From positions 2,170,001 to 2,234,000 of the forward strand of contig CAVTAR010000001.1 of assembly GCA_963732775.1 (NCBI GenBank): 64,000 bases of DNA, given 5' to 3'. This stretch comes from CAVRQM01 sp963732775 (GTDB lineage: Bacteria > Pseudomonadota > Alphaproteobacteria > Acetobacterales > Acetobacteraceae). The position numbers and the translations under genes were made by a program. Within the stretch, counting starts at the first letter, position 1. Each line of letters begins with the position of its first letter. Below the pieces are notes generated by a model. That model was given only the letters and a program-made list of their open reading frames with translations, was not told where the DNA came from and searched no databases. This document shows positions 28,043 through 36,308 of this stretch, piece after piece.

Positions 28043-29406
28043 CACCGACGCGCGTCGGTTGCCGCCTGCTCGCCCTGGTCGGCGTCGCCCTGGTGCTGCT
28101 GATCGGCCTCGGCCAGGCGCTACACGACGGCTCGGAGGTGCGGATCGGCAGCGACGCGCGGCTCGCCGTGTGGGTCGCGGTCGAGGCGGTCGCGACGCTG
28201 CTCTACTTCGCCGCCGTCGCCCGCATCCTGCGCGCACCCGCAATGGCGCTGTGGTGGGTGCTGGCGGTCGCCGTCGCGATGCGCGCCATTCCGCTGCTCT
28301 CGCCGATGTTCCTGTCGAGCGACCTGTTCCGCTACATCTGGGACGGCCGGGTGCAGCTCGCCGGCATCAACCCCTACCTCTACGTCCCCGCCGACCCGGC
28401 GCTGGCCCATTTGCGCGACCCGGACATCTATCGCCTGGTCAACCGCGCCGCCTACGCGCACACGATCTACCCGCCGATGGCCGAGGCGGTGTTTGCGGTG
28501 GCCGCCTGGCTGGGCCAGACCCCGGTGGTGATGCGCGCCGCCATGGTGGGCTTCGAGGCGCTCGGCGTGGCCGCGCTGCTGCTGGTGCTGCGGCGCATCG
28601 GGGCGCCACCGGAGCGGCTGCTGATCTACGCCTGGAACCCGCTCGCGGTTTGGGAGTTCGCCGGCAACGGCCATGTCGACGCGCTGGCGGTGGGCTTCCT
28701 GGGCCTCGCCCTGCTGGCGGTGGCGCACCGGCGGCCGGGCTGGACCGGCGTGGCGCTCGCCGCCGCGGTGCTGGTGAAGTTCCTGCCGGCGGTGGTCGCC
28801 CCCGCGCTGTGGCGGCGCTGGGACTGGCGGCTGCCCGCGGCGGCCCTGCTGACGGCGGCGCTGCTGTACTCCCTGTACGCCGGGGCCGGCGCGCACCTGC
28901 TGGGCTTCCTGCCGGGCTACGCCGACGAGGAGGGCTTGCGCGACGGCAGCGGAGTCTGGCTGCTGGCCGGGCTCGCCTCGCTCGGCAAGCTGCCCGCCTG
29001 GGCGGGGGCGGCGTTCGCCGGCGTGCTGCTGGCCGCGCTGGCCGGACTCGGCTGGGCCAGCGCGGCGCGCGAGGGCTGGCCCGACCCGGTCCGCGCCGCC
29101 GGCGGTGCCGCTCGGCTGATCGTGATCGCCCTGGTCGGCCTCAGCCCGCACTATCCGTGGTATTTCCCCTGGGCGTGCGTACCTGCCGTCGTCTCGCCAC
29201 AACGCGGTGCCATATGGCTCGGGGCCGCGCCGCTGCTGCTGTACCTCGACCCGCTGCACGAGCATTTCCTCTGGCCGGCGCTCGTCTACCTGCCGGCACT
29301 GGCACTGACCTTGCTGGACGCCTTCCGCCCGCTGCCTCGCCCGCGTGGCGCGGCCGCCCCTTGGACGATGCTGGCGAGCCCGCCAGCGCAAGCCGGAGAC
29401 CGCTGA
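28039..29406 (+). CDS. GT-C-type integral membrane glycosyltransferase
   Basis: 455 residues from TTG 28039 (TTGA overlap). About eleven hydrophobic segments cover the protein. The first large loop has LSSDLFRYIWDGRVQLAGIN, an acidic D-x-x-R-Y-x-W-D arrangement typical of GT-C mannosyltransferases, then YPPMAEAVFA, NPLAVWEFAGNGHVDALA and LSPHYPWYFPWA. It should use a polyprenyl-phosphate sugar on the periplasmic side. Sugar and acceptor unknown. It shares its operon with two further transferase-type enzymes. Confidence 0.82.
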   Translation: MTPTRVGCRLLALVGVALVLLIGLGQALHDGSEVRIGSDARLAVWVAVEAVATLLYFAAVARILRAPAMALWWVLAVAVAMRAIPLLSPMFLSSDLFRYIWDGRVQLAGINPYLYVPADPALAHLRDPDIYRLVNRAAYAHTIYPPMAEAVFAVAAWLGQTPVVMRAAMVGFEALGVAALLLVLRRIGAPPERLLIYAWNPLAVWEFAGNGHVDALAVGFLGLALLAVAHRRPGWTGVALAAAVLVKFLPAVVAPALWRRWDWRLPAAALLTAALLYSLYAGAGAHLLGFLPGYADEEGLRDGSGVWLLAGLASLGKLPAWAGAAFAGVLLAALAGLGWASAAREGWPDPVRAAGGAARLIVIALVGLSPHYPWYFPWACVPAVVSPQRGAIWLGAAPLLLYLDPLHEHFLWPALVYLPALALTLLDAFRPLPRPRGAAAPWTMLASPPAQAGDR

Positions 29407-30470
29407 TGCTCGACACCATGACGCCGGCCGCGCCGCCCCCGACCCGCTACTTCGAGGCGATCGCCGACCAGCGTGGCGGCATCGCCGAGCGCGAGCCTGT
29501 CTGCCTCTACATCGAGGTCACGAACCGCTGCAACCTGCTGTGCGAGACCTGTCCGCGCACCTTCGAGGAACTCGAGCCGCCCGCCGACATGAGCTGGGCG
29601 CTGTTCACCCGCATCGTCGACCAGGTGCCGAACATCTCCCGCGTGGTGCTGCACGGCGTCGGCGAGCCGATGCTGGTCAAGGACCTGCCGCGCATGGTGG
29701 CCTACCTCAAGGCCCGCGGCGCGCACGTGCTGTTCAACACCAACGGCACGCTGCTGAACCCGCGCAACGGCCGCGCCCTGGCCGAGGCCGGGCTCGACGA
29801 GTTGCGCGTCTCGCTCGACGCGGCCGAGCCCAAGGCCTTCCTGGCGGTGCGGGGCAAGGACTACTTCCACCGCATCGTGCGCAACGTGCGCGCCTTCACC
29901 ACGGCACAGCGCGAGCAGGGCTGGCCCAAGCCCGACGTTTCGCTGTGGCTGACCGGCCTGCGCGAGACGATCGAGCAGCTGCCCGCGTTCGTCTCGCTCG
30001 CCCACGACATCGGCGTGAAGGCGGTGCACCTGCAGCGCCTGGTGTTCCTGCCCGAACAGGCGCGCGGCCTCGCCCGCCAGGACCAGGCGCTGTTCGAGAG
30101 CCTGGCCGAGGACGAGGCGGGTCCAATCCGCGCCGCCCAGGCGCTGGCCGCCGACCTCGGCATCCATTTCGACGCGTCGGGCGCGACCGAGCCCGGCACC
30201 AGCCTGAAGCGGCAGGCCGACGACAAGCCGTGGTCGCTGTGCCGCCGGCCATGGTCGCTGATGTACTTCACCGCGCACGGCCGCGCGATCCCGTGCTGCA
30301 TCGCGCCGTTCTCGATGCGCGGCTACGACGACTTCACGCTGGGCAACGCGAGCCAGGAGAGCCTGCGCGACATCTGGAACGGCCCGCGCTACCAGGATTT
30401 CCGGAACGCCCTGCTGAGCGACGCCCCGCCCGCCGCCTGCGCGAGCTGCGGGCTGCGCTGGAGCCTTTGA
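29406..30470 (+). CDS. Radical SAM protein with SPASM-type C-terminus
   Basis: 354 residues from ATG 29406 (TGATG junction). Cys42, Cys46 and Cys49 in RCNLLCETCP form the CX3CX2C site for the SAM-cleaving 4Fe-4S cluster. HGVGEPML and NTNGTLLNP follow. A cysteine-rich C-terminal region (LCRRPW, IPCCIAPF, CASCG) fits a SPASM or twitch domain holding auxiliary clusters. SPASM enzymes often modify peptides or cofactors. No precursor peptide is seen nearby. Reaction unknown. Confidence 0.87.
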   Translation: MLDTMTPAAPPPTRYFEAIADQRGGIAEREPVCLYIEVTNRCNLLCETCPRTFEELEPPADMSWALFTRIVDQVPNISRVVLHGVGEPMLVKDLPRMVAYLKARGAHVLFNTNGTLLNPRNGRALAEAGLDELRVSLDAAEPKAFLAVRGKDYFHRIVRNVRAFTTAQREQGWPKPDVSLWLTGLRETIEQLPAFVSLAHDIGVKAVHLQRLVFLPEQARGLARQDQALFESLAEDEAGPIRAAQALAADLGIHFDASGATEPGTSLKRQADDKPWSLCRRPWSLMYFTAHGRAIPCCIAPFSMRGYDDFTLGNASQESLRDIWNGPRYQDFRNALLSDAPPAACASCGLRWSL

Positions 30471-31171
30471 CGCCCTCCATCGCTGCCATCATCCCGGTCC
30501 TGAACGAGGCCGGCGCGATCGGCCCCACCGTGCGCGGCCTGCTGCCCTACGTCGGCTGCGTGATCGTGGTGGACGGCAACAGCACCGACGGCACGGTCGC
30601 CGAGGCGCGCGCGGCCGGAGCGGAGGCGATCGTGGAGACCCGGCGCGGCTACGGCCAGGCCTGCGCGACCGGCGCCGCGCGCGCCGCCGAGCGCGGGGCG
30701 GAACTGCTCGTGTTCCTCGACGGCGACGGCGCGGACGCGCCCGAGGCGCTGCCGTCGCTGGTGGCGCCGATCCTCGCCGGCACGCACGACTTCGTGCTGG
30801 CGAGCCGCACGAGGGGCGTGCGCGAGCCGGGCAGCATGAACTGGCACCAGCTCGCCGCCGGTGCGGCGATCGGTGCCGCCGTCGGGCTCGCCACCGGCGT
30901 GCGCTACTCCGACATGTGCGCCTTCCGGGCGATCCGGCCCGCGACGCTGACGGGGCTCGGGATGCGCGAGACCGGCTACGGCTGGAACCTCGAGATGCAG
31001 ATGCGCGCCGCCCGGGCGAAACTGCGCATCCTGGAGGTGCCGGTGCCGTATCGCCGCCGCATCGCGGGCCAGTCGAAGGTGGCCGGCAACCTGCGCGGCA
31101 CGCTGCGCGCCGGCTCGCGCATCCTGCGCGTCCTGGTGCGCATCGCCACAGAGCCGCGTGCTACGCTGTAG
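30467..31171 (+). CDS. Glycosyltransferase family 2 protein
   Basis: 234 residues from TTG 30467, overlapping the radical SAM stop (TTGA). GT-A motifs are present: AAIIPVLNEAGAIGPTV, VIVVDGNSTDGT, the DxD-type LVFLDGDGADAPEAL and DFVLASRTRG. A hydrophobic stretch LAAGAAIGAAVGLATGV follows and then YSDMCAFRAIRPATL. It resembles dolichol/polyprenyl-phosphate sugar synthases, so it could supply the lipid-linked sugar for the GT-C enzyme two genes upstream. It is the last gene of the operon. Confidence 0.88.
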   Translation: MTPSIAAIIPVLNEAGAIGPTVRGLLPYVGCVIVVDGNSTDGTVAEARAAGAEAIVETRRGYGQACATGAARAAERGAELLVFLDGDGADAPEALPSLVAPILAGTHDFVLASRTRGVREPGSMNWHQLAAGAAIGAAVGLATGVRYSDMCAFRAIRPATLTGLGMRETGYGWNLEMQMRAARAKLRILEVPVPYRRRIAGQSKVAGNLRGTLRAGSRILRVLVRIATEPRATL

Positions 31172-31183
31172 CCGGAGGTCGCG

Positions 31184-31777
31184 ATGACGGTTGCCCTGCG
31201 GGTCGAACGCGAATGGACCGCCGAAGAATTCGTCGTCGCCGACCAGCGCCGCTTCGGCGACGCCTGGCGCTACGAGCTGGTGGACGGCCGCATCATCGCT
31301 CACGACGCGCCCGAACCGGACCACGGCGCGATCCTGGCCGGGCTGATCGGTGCGCTGGCCAGCCGCGCCGCTCAACTCCCGCTTGGCTGCCGGCCGGAAG
31401 TGGGCAGTGCCGCCGTACCACGGTACGAACGCCGCAATACCGCCCGCATCCCGGATGTCGTGATCCGCTGCGGCGAGCACCCCGTGGTGTCGTTCGAGGT
31501 CGTCTCGCCGTCGGAAATCCGCGACTGGCGCGCCCGCGACCGCAAGCGGCGCGACGTGCAGGCGGTGCAGGGCGTGCGCGAGATCGTCGAGATCTATCAG
31601 AGCGATTTCGCGGTCCAGATCTACCGCCTGTTGCCTGGCGGCGCGTGGGGCTTCGACTCCGTCGAGGGCCTGGAGGCCGTCGTGCGCCTCGACAGCATCG
31701 GCATCGAGCTGCCGCTCGCCGAAATCTACCGCTTCGCCAACCCGCCGGCGGACCAGGCGGAGGCAAGCGGCGCTTGA
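31184..31777 (+). CDS. Uma2-family (DUF820) putative endonuclease
   Basis: 197 residues. Family features: WTAEEFVVADQR, WRYELVDGRIIAHDAPEP, ARIPDVVIRC with the acidic residue, VVSFEVVSPSEI with the Glu, and RKRRDVQAVQGVREIVEIYQ as the basic helix and strand. Compared with the copy at 15822, the basic residues after the Glu motif are retained, so the active site looks more complete. Its stop overlaps the barstar-like gene's TTG start by 4 nt. Role unknown. Confidence 0.8.
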   Translation: MTVALRVEREWTAEEFVVADQRRFGDAWRYELVDGRIIAHDAPEPDHGAILAGLIGALASRAAQLPLGCRPEVGSAAVPRYERRNTARIPDVVIRCGEHPVVSFEVVSPSEIRDWRARDRKRRDVQAVQGVREIVEIYQSDFAVQIYRLLPGGAWGFDSVEGLEAVVRLDSIGIELPLAEIYRFANPPADQAEASGA

Positions 31778-32079
31778 GGCTCATCGAACTCGACGCTGCT
31801 CGTTGGATCACGCTGCTGGACTTCTATGACGATCTGGCGGCCGCGCTCGGCTCCCCGTCGGCGCATGGGCGTAGCGTGAATGCCTTTAGCGACTCGATGA
31901 TTTGGGGCGGAATGAATTCTGTCGAGCCGCCGTACAGCATCCGTGTCAACAACCGTCAGGCGTTGGCAGGCAGCCTACGTGCCGAGGTCGAACTGCTCAT
32001 GAACGACCTCGTCGAGGCAAGGAGAGATCATCGGGAGCGTGTCGGCAGCGACGTGGAGGTGTTCTTTGAAGGCGTCTGA
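31774..32079 (+). CDS. Barstar-family (barnase inhibitor) protein
   Basis: 101 residues from TTG 31774, overlapping the Uma2 stop (TTGA). The sequence LIELDAARWITLLDFYDDLAAALGSP, HGRSVNAFSDSMIWGG, PPYSIRVNNRQAL and LMNDLVEARRDHRERVG matches the barstar fold, small acidic inhibitors of barnase-like ribonucleases. No barnase-like gene is in the window. Base composition is less GC-rich than its neighbours (for example 31880-31930), a possible sign of transfer. Coupling to Uma2 is unexplained. Confidence 0.8.
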   Translation: MRLIELDAARWITLLDFYDDLAAALGSPSAHGRSVNAFSDSMIWGGMNSVEPPYSIRVNNRQALAGSLRAEVELLMNDLVEARRDHRERVGSDVEVFFEGV

Positions 32080-32124
32080 CGTAGGCTGCCCGGAGCGCGC
32101 CGATCAAATCTGGCAGAAGAATCC

Positions 32125-32907
32125 ATGGACCTAGGCCTGCGCGGAAAAGTCGCCGTCGTCACCGGCGCCAGCGTCGGCATCGGGCTGGCCATCGCCGACG
32201 GCCTCGCCGCCGAGGGCGCGCACGTCGTCATGGCCGCGCGCCAGCCCGAGCGCCTCGCCACCGAGGCCCAGGCCATCGCCGCGCGGCACGGCGTGCGCAC
32301 CCTGCCCGTCGCCTGCGATGTCGCGACCGTCGAGGGCACCGCCGCACTGGTCGCCGCCACCGAGGCTGCGTTCGGCGCCGCCGACATCCTCATCAACAAC
32401 GCCGGCACCGGCTCGAACGAGACGGTGATGGAGGCGCCCGACGACAAGTGGCAGGCGTACTGGGACCTGCACGTCATGGCGGCCGTCCGGCTCGCCCGCG
32501 GCCTCGTGCCAGGCATGAAGCGGCAGGGCGGCGGGGTGATCCTGCACAACGCCTCGGTCTGCGCGGTGCAGCCGCTGTGGTACGAGCCGATCTACAACGT
32601 CACCAAGTCCGCACTGATGGCGTTCAGCAAGTCGCTGTCGACCGAACTCGTGCCGCACGGCATCCGGGTCAACTGCGTCAACCCCGGCCTGATCCTGACA
32701 CCAGACTGGATCAAGACCGCCCGCCAGCTCGCTGGCGACGACTGGCAGGCCCATCTCGACCGCGTGGCCCACGAGAACGCGCCGATCGACCGCTTCGCCT
32801 CGCCCGAGGAACTCGCGCACTTCTTCGTCTTCCTGTGCTCCGAGCGCGCCAGCTACTGCGTCGGCGCGGCCTTCTCCGTCGACGGCGGAATGCGCAAGGG
32901 CGTCTAG
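32125..32907 (+). CDS. Short-chain dehydrogenase/reductase
   Basis: 260 residues with the classical SDR layout: cofactor loop TGASVGIGLAI, NNAG at ILINNAGTGSNE, catalytic Ser in NASVCAV, and YNVTK with Tyr and Lys. ARQPER after beta-2 suggests NADP preference. VNCVNPGLILTPDW and the C-terminal SVDGGMRKGV complete the fold. It sits 51 nt before a zinc alcohol dehydrogenase, so both may serve one oxidation pathway. Substrate unknown. Confidence 0.93.
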   Translation: MDLGLRGKVAVVTGASVGIGLAIADGLAAEGAHVVMAARQPERLATEAQAIAARHGVRTLPVACDVATVEGTAALVAATEAAFGAADILINNAGTGSNETVMEAPDDKWQAYWDLHVMAAVRLARGLVPGMKRQGGGVILHNASVCAVQPLWYEPIYNVTKSALMAFSKSLSTELVPHGIRVNCVNPGLILTPDWIKTARQLAGDDWQAHLDRVAHENAPIDRFASPEELAHFFVFLCSERASYCVGAAFSVDGGMRKGV

Positions 32908-32958
32908 CGCGCGGCCCGTCGCACCCCGATACTGCGCGGCTCACGTCAGGAGTCGCCG

Positions 32959-34051
32959 ATGCAGGTCCGGGCCGCCGTCTGCCACGCCTTCGGCAAGCCG
33001 CTGACGATCGAGACGGTGGATCTCGCCCGGCCGGGACCGGGGCAGGTGCAGGTGCGCCTCGCCGCCTGCGCGATCTGCCACAGCGACATCCACTACATGG
33101 ACGGCGACTGGGGCGGCGACCTGCCCGCTGTGTTCGGCCACGAGGCCGCGGGCACGGTGGAGGCGACCGGCCCCGGCGTGACCGCGCCGGCCATCGGCGC
33201 GCGCGTGGTCGTCACGCTGATCCGCGCCTGTGGCCATTGCCGCCCCTGCGCGCGCGGCAGGCCGGTGCTGTGCGAGGGCGTGTTCGCGGGCGGCGACGCG
33301 AGCCCGCTCGCCACGCTGGGCGGTGCGGCGATCGGCCAAGGGATGCGCACCGGCGCGTTCGCCGAGCGCGTGGTGGTCGACGCCTCGCAGCTCGCCGTGG
33401 TGCCGGACGATTTCGACATGCGCCACGCGGCCCTGCTGGCCTGCGGCGTCATCACCGGCTTCGGCGCGGTGGCCAACACGGCGGCTATGGAGCCGGGCGC
33501 CACGGTCGCGGTGATCGGCGCCGGCGGGGTCGGCCTGAACAGCATCCAGGGTGCGGTGCTGTGCGGTGCCGCGCAGGTGATCGCGGTCGACGTGGTGGCG
33601 GAAAAGCTCGACGCCGCGCGCCGCTTCGGCGCCACCGACGCGGTGAACGCCCGCGAGGTGGACCCGGTGGCCGCGGTGCGGGCGGCCACCGCCGGGCGGG
33701 GAGTTCGACTACGTGTTCGTCACCGTGGGCGCCGGCCCGGCCTTCGCCCAGACCTTCGGCATGCTGGCCAAGGGCGGCGCGCTGGTCGCGGTCGGGATGC
33801 CGGCGAGCGGGGTCACGGCGTCGTTCGACCCCGGCACGGTGGCAGCCATGGGCCAGCGCGTGCTCGGCAGCAAGATGGGGTCGGCCCGGCTGCCGTCCGA
33901 CATCCCGATGCTGGTCGAGCTGCACCGGCAGGGCCGGCTGCGGCTCGGCGAACTGGTCTCCGGCACCTACCGCCTCGACGAGATCAACGAGGCGATCGCC
34001 TCGGCCCGCGCCGGCCGGGCGTTGCGCAACGTGGTGGTGTTCGACGGCTGA
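32959..34051 (+). pseudogene. Zinc-dependent alcohol dehydrogenase, one frameshift
   Basis: The medium-chain dehydrogenase fold is clear: catalytic zinc Cys in CAICHSDIHY, GHEAAGTVEATG, structural zinc cysteines in CGHCRPCARGRPVLC, and the NAD loop VIGAGGVGLNSIQ. Near 33696, one extra base in GGGCGGGG shifts the frame; the rest (FDYVFVTVGAGPAFAQTFGML to NVVVFDG) continues in the +1 frame to the stop at 34051. Removing one base gives 364 codons, the expected length for the class III-like group. Everything else is conserved. Confidence 0.9.
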
Positions 34052-34060
34052 GCTGCCGCG

Positions 34061-35473
34061 TCAGGCCCGCTGCATGCCCAGTTGCGGCGATATTGCCACC
34101 GGCGCGCTCCAGACCCGATTGCGCCCCTCGCGCTTGGCCAGCCGCAGCGCGCGGTCGGCCTCGTCCAGCAGCGGCTCGGCGCCGATCGCGCGACGGCAGC
34201 GAGCGACCGCGCCGATGCTGACGGTGAGGCCGGCGCACTCGCCGGGCAACGGCTCGAACACCATCGCCTCCACCGCCAGCCGCAGTCGGCCGGCCACGGC
34301 GTGGGTCTCGGCGGGCCCGGCGCCGGGGATCAGCACGGCAAGGCTCGCGGCGCCGTGACGGGCGACGCTGTCGATGCCGCGCACGCAGCGCCGCAGCACG
34401 CCGCCGACCGCGGCCAGCGCGGCATCGCCGGCAGCCTGGCCGAAACGTTCGTTGATGGTCGCGAGGTAGTCGATGTCCACCAGCAGCAGCCCGAGCTCGC
34501 GCTCGGCGCCGGCGGTGGTGGCGGCGGCAGCGGATCGCAGGTGCGCCTGGAGATGGCGCGACAGGAAGACCTGGGTGAACAGCCCGGTGATCGGGTCGCG
34601 CACGCCGGTCGCCACGGCCTGCGACCGATCGAGCCGCAGCGCGTGCGCCGCCCGCCGCCGCGCCACGTGGCGGTGCACGCGGGCCAGCAGTTCGGGCGGA
34701 TGCAGCGGGCGCTGGATGCTATCGCTGGCCCCCAGGTCGTAGCAGCGGGCGAGCCGCCCGGCCGAGCGCGGACCCGCCAGCAGCAGCACCGGCACCGGAC
34801 GCGTGGCCGGCGAGGCGCGCAGGCGCGACAGCACGTGCAGCGGGTCCTCGCACGCCAGGTCGAGACCCAGCAGCACCAGGTCCGCCGCCGCGCCGCCAGC
34901 CAGGTCGAAGCCGTCGGCAGCTTGCCCGGCACGCCGCGCGTCGATGCAGGCATCCGCCAGCAGTTCGCGCAGCGGACCCGCCGCCGCCTCGTCGTCGTCG
35001 ATCAGCAGCACGGCGGCCGGCCCCTCGACGGGTGCCATGGTCACGGGATGCGCACCCGCCAGCGCCCGCGCGGAGTCGGCCCGGATACGCAGTTCGTCCA
35101 GCACCGTCTTGCAGCGCACCAGCGCCTGCACCCGCGAGAGCACGTCACGCGAGGCCGCCGGGCGGGTCATCACGTCGTCGGCCCCCGCCTCCAGTGCCGC
35201 GAGCCGGGCCGCGGGACCGTCAGCGCGGCAGACCACGAGCGTGGGCACCCCCTGCCCCGGCCAGCAGCGTCGCAGTCCCAGGCCGCCCTGCCACGCCTCC
35301 GACCCGGCCGCCACCGCGTCGACAAGCACGAGGTCCGGCGCGGCCGGCGAGGGCGGAGACATTGCCCAGCCGCCCTGCACCATGTCGACGGCATAGGAAT
35401 CGGCGCTCAGCCGCGCTTCCAGGACGCGGCCACTGCTCTGAGAATCCGTCACGACCAGGACGCGCGCGGGCAT
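34061..35473 (-). CDS. PleD-like protein with degenerate receiver and GGDEF domains
   Basis: 470 residues arranged REC-REC-GGDEF. The first receiver keeps Asp52 but has Arg for the conserved Lys (MTRPAAS). The second has Gly203 where the phosphoacceptor Asp should be. In the GGDEF domain the metal pair DID (333-335) is present, but the signature expected at 374-378 reads GAASL, which removes the catalytic residues. The inhibitory-site motif RGID (365-368) is intact. It should therefore not make c-di-GMP but may bind it. The next gene is convergent, 10 nt away. Confidence 0.9.
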   Translation of the reverse strand: MPARVLVVTDSQSSGRVLEARLSADSYAVDMVQGGWAMSPPSPAAPDLVLVDAVAAGSEAWQGGLGLRRCWPGQGVPTLVVCRADGPAARLAALEAGADDVMTRPAASRDVLSRVQALVRCKTVLDELRIRADSARALAGAHPVTMAPVEGPAAVLLIDDDEAAAGPLRELLADACIDARRAGQAADGFDLAGGAAADLVLLGLDLACEDPLHVLSRLRASPATRPVPVLLLAGPRSAGRLARCYDLGASDSIQRPLHPPELLARVHRHVARRRAAHALRLDRSQAVATGVRDPITGLFTQVFLSRHLQAHLRSAAAATTAGAERELGLLLVDIDYLATINERFGQAAGDAALAAVGGVLRRCVRGIDSVARHGAASLAVLIPGAGPAETHAVAGRLRLAVEAMVFEPLPGECAGLTVSIGAVARCRRAIGAEPLLDEADRALRLAKREGRNRVWSAPVAISPQLGMQRA

Positions 35474-35663
35474 GGCGGGAACCCTTTCCTACGGCCCACC
35501 TTCCTACACCGCCGGCGTTCGCAACGAAAGCGGCGCGTTCGTCACGCTTTTGTCGGCCCCGTGTTTCGCCGTCCAGGGATGCCGGCGACCCTTCCGCGCC
35601 GTCCTGCTTTGGGATAGCACGACGCCACCGACTGCCCGCAAACCCCGGTGTGTGACCCGCCCG

Positions 35664-36305
35664 ATGCCCTTCAGCAAGACCGACGCGCTCTCCGGCTCCT
35701 CCGCGCTCGCCCTCGGCCGTGGCGCGATGGCGGTCGCGAACCCCTGGATGTTCTTCCGTCGCTGGATCGCCAATCCGCTGCAGATGGGCTCGGTGGTCCC
35801 CTCCTCGCCGGCGCTGTGCCGCCGCGTGGTGGCGCAGACAAGGCGCGGCCCGGACGAGATCGTGCTGGAGCTGGGCGCCGGCACGGGCGTGATCTCCCGC
35901 GCCCTGCTCGCCGGCGGAGTGCCGGCGGAGCGCCTGTTCGTCGTGGAGATCGTGCCCGACATGGCCGCCCACCTGCGCCGCCAGTTGCCGGGCGTGACGG
36001 TGATCGAGGGCGACGCGCGGGACCTGCCGGCGCTGCTGCCGCGGCGCTGGCACGGGGCGGTGGGCACGGTGGTGTGCGGCATCCCGCTGGTGCTGCTGCC
36101 ACTGGCGCAGCAGCGGCGGTTCATCGACGCGATCGACTCGGTGGCCCCGGGGCGTGGCTTCCTGCACTACAGCTACTGCGTCACCTCGCCGCTGCCCTCG
36201 GCACGGCACGGGCTCGCGAAACGGCGCGAGGCCTGGACGCCGCTCAACGTCCCGCCTGCCTCGGTGTGGCGCTACACCCCCGGCAAGCCTGGCCCCGGCG
36301 CCTGA
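35664..36305 (+). CDS. PmtA-like phospholipid N-methyltransferase (class I SAM methyltransferase)
   Basis: 213 residues from ATG 35664; the frame is open further upstream but codon use there is not gene-like. WMFFRRWIANPLQMGSVVPSSPALCRR precedes the SAM-binding LELGAGTGVISRALLAGG and VEIVPDMAAHLRRQLPGV, then the VVCGIPLVLLP substrate-side motif. This is the pattern of Rhodobacter-type PmtA enzymes, which methylate phosphatidylethanolamine toward phosphatidylcholine. An rRNA adenine dimethylase-like protein is an alternative, but the GxPL form favours the lipid enzyme. Confidence 0.78.
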   Translation: MPFSKTDALSGSSALALGRGAMAVANPWMFFRRWIANPLQMGSVVPSSPALCRRVVAQTRRGPDEIVLELGAGTGVISRALLAGGVPAERLFVVEIVPDMAAHLRRQLPGVTVIEGDARDLPALLPRRWHGAVGTVVCGIPLVLLPLAQQRRFIDAIDSVAPGRGFLHYSYCVTSPLPSARHGLAKRREAWTPLNVPPASVWRYTPGKPGPGA

Positions 36306-36308
36306 CCG

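Noticed and set aside
27287..31171. Arsenosugar biosynthesis cluster
   Set aside because: DUF2064 and radical SAM genes co-occur with arsenosugar genes, but no ArsM methyltransferase or ArsS-type selenodomain protein is present. The radical SAM protein is of SPASM type.
34061..35473. Active diguanylate cyclase
   Set aside because: The GGEEF residues needed for catalysis are absent (GAASL).
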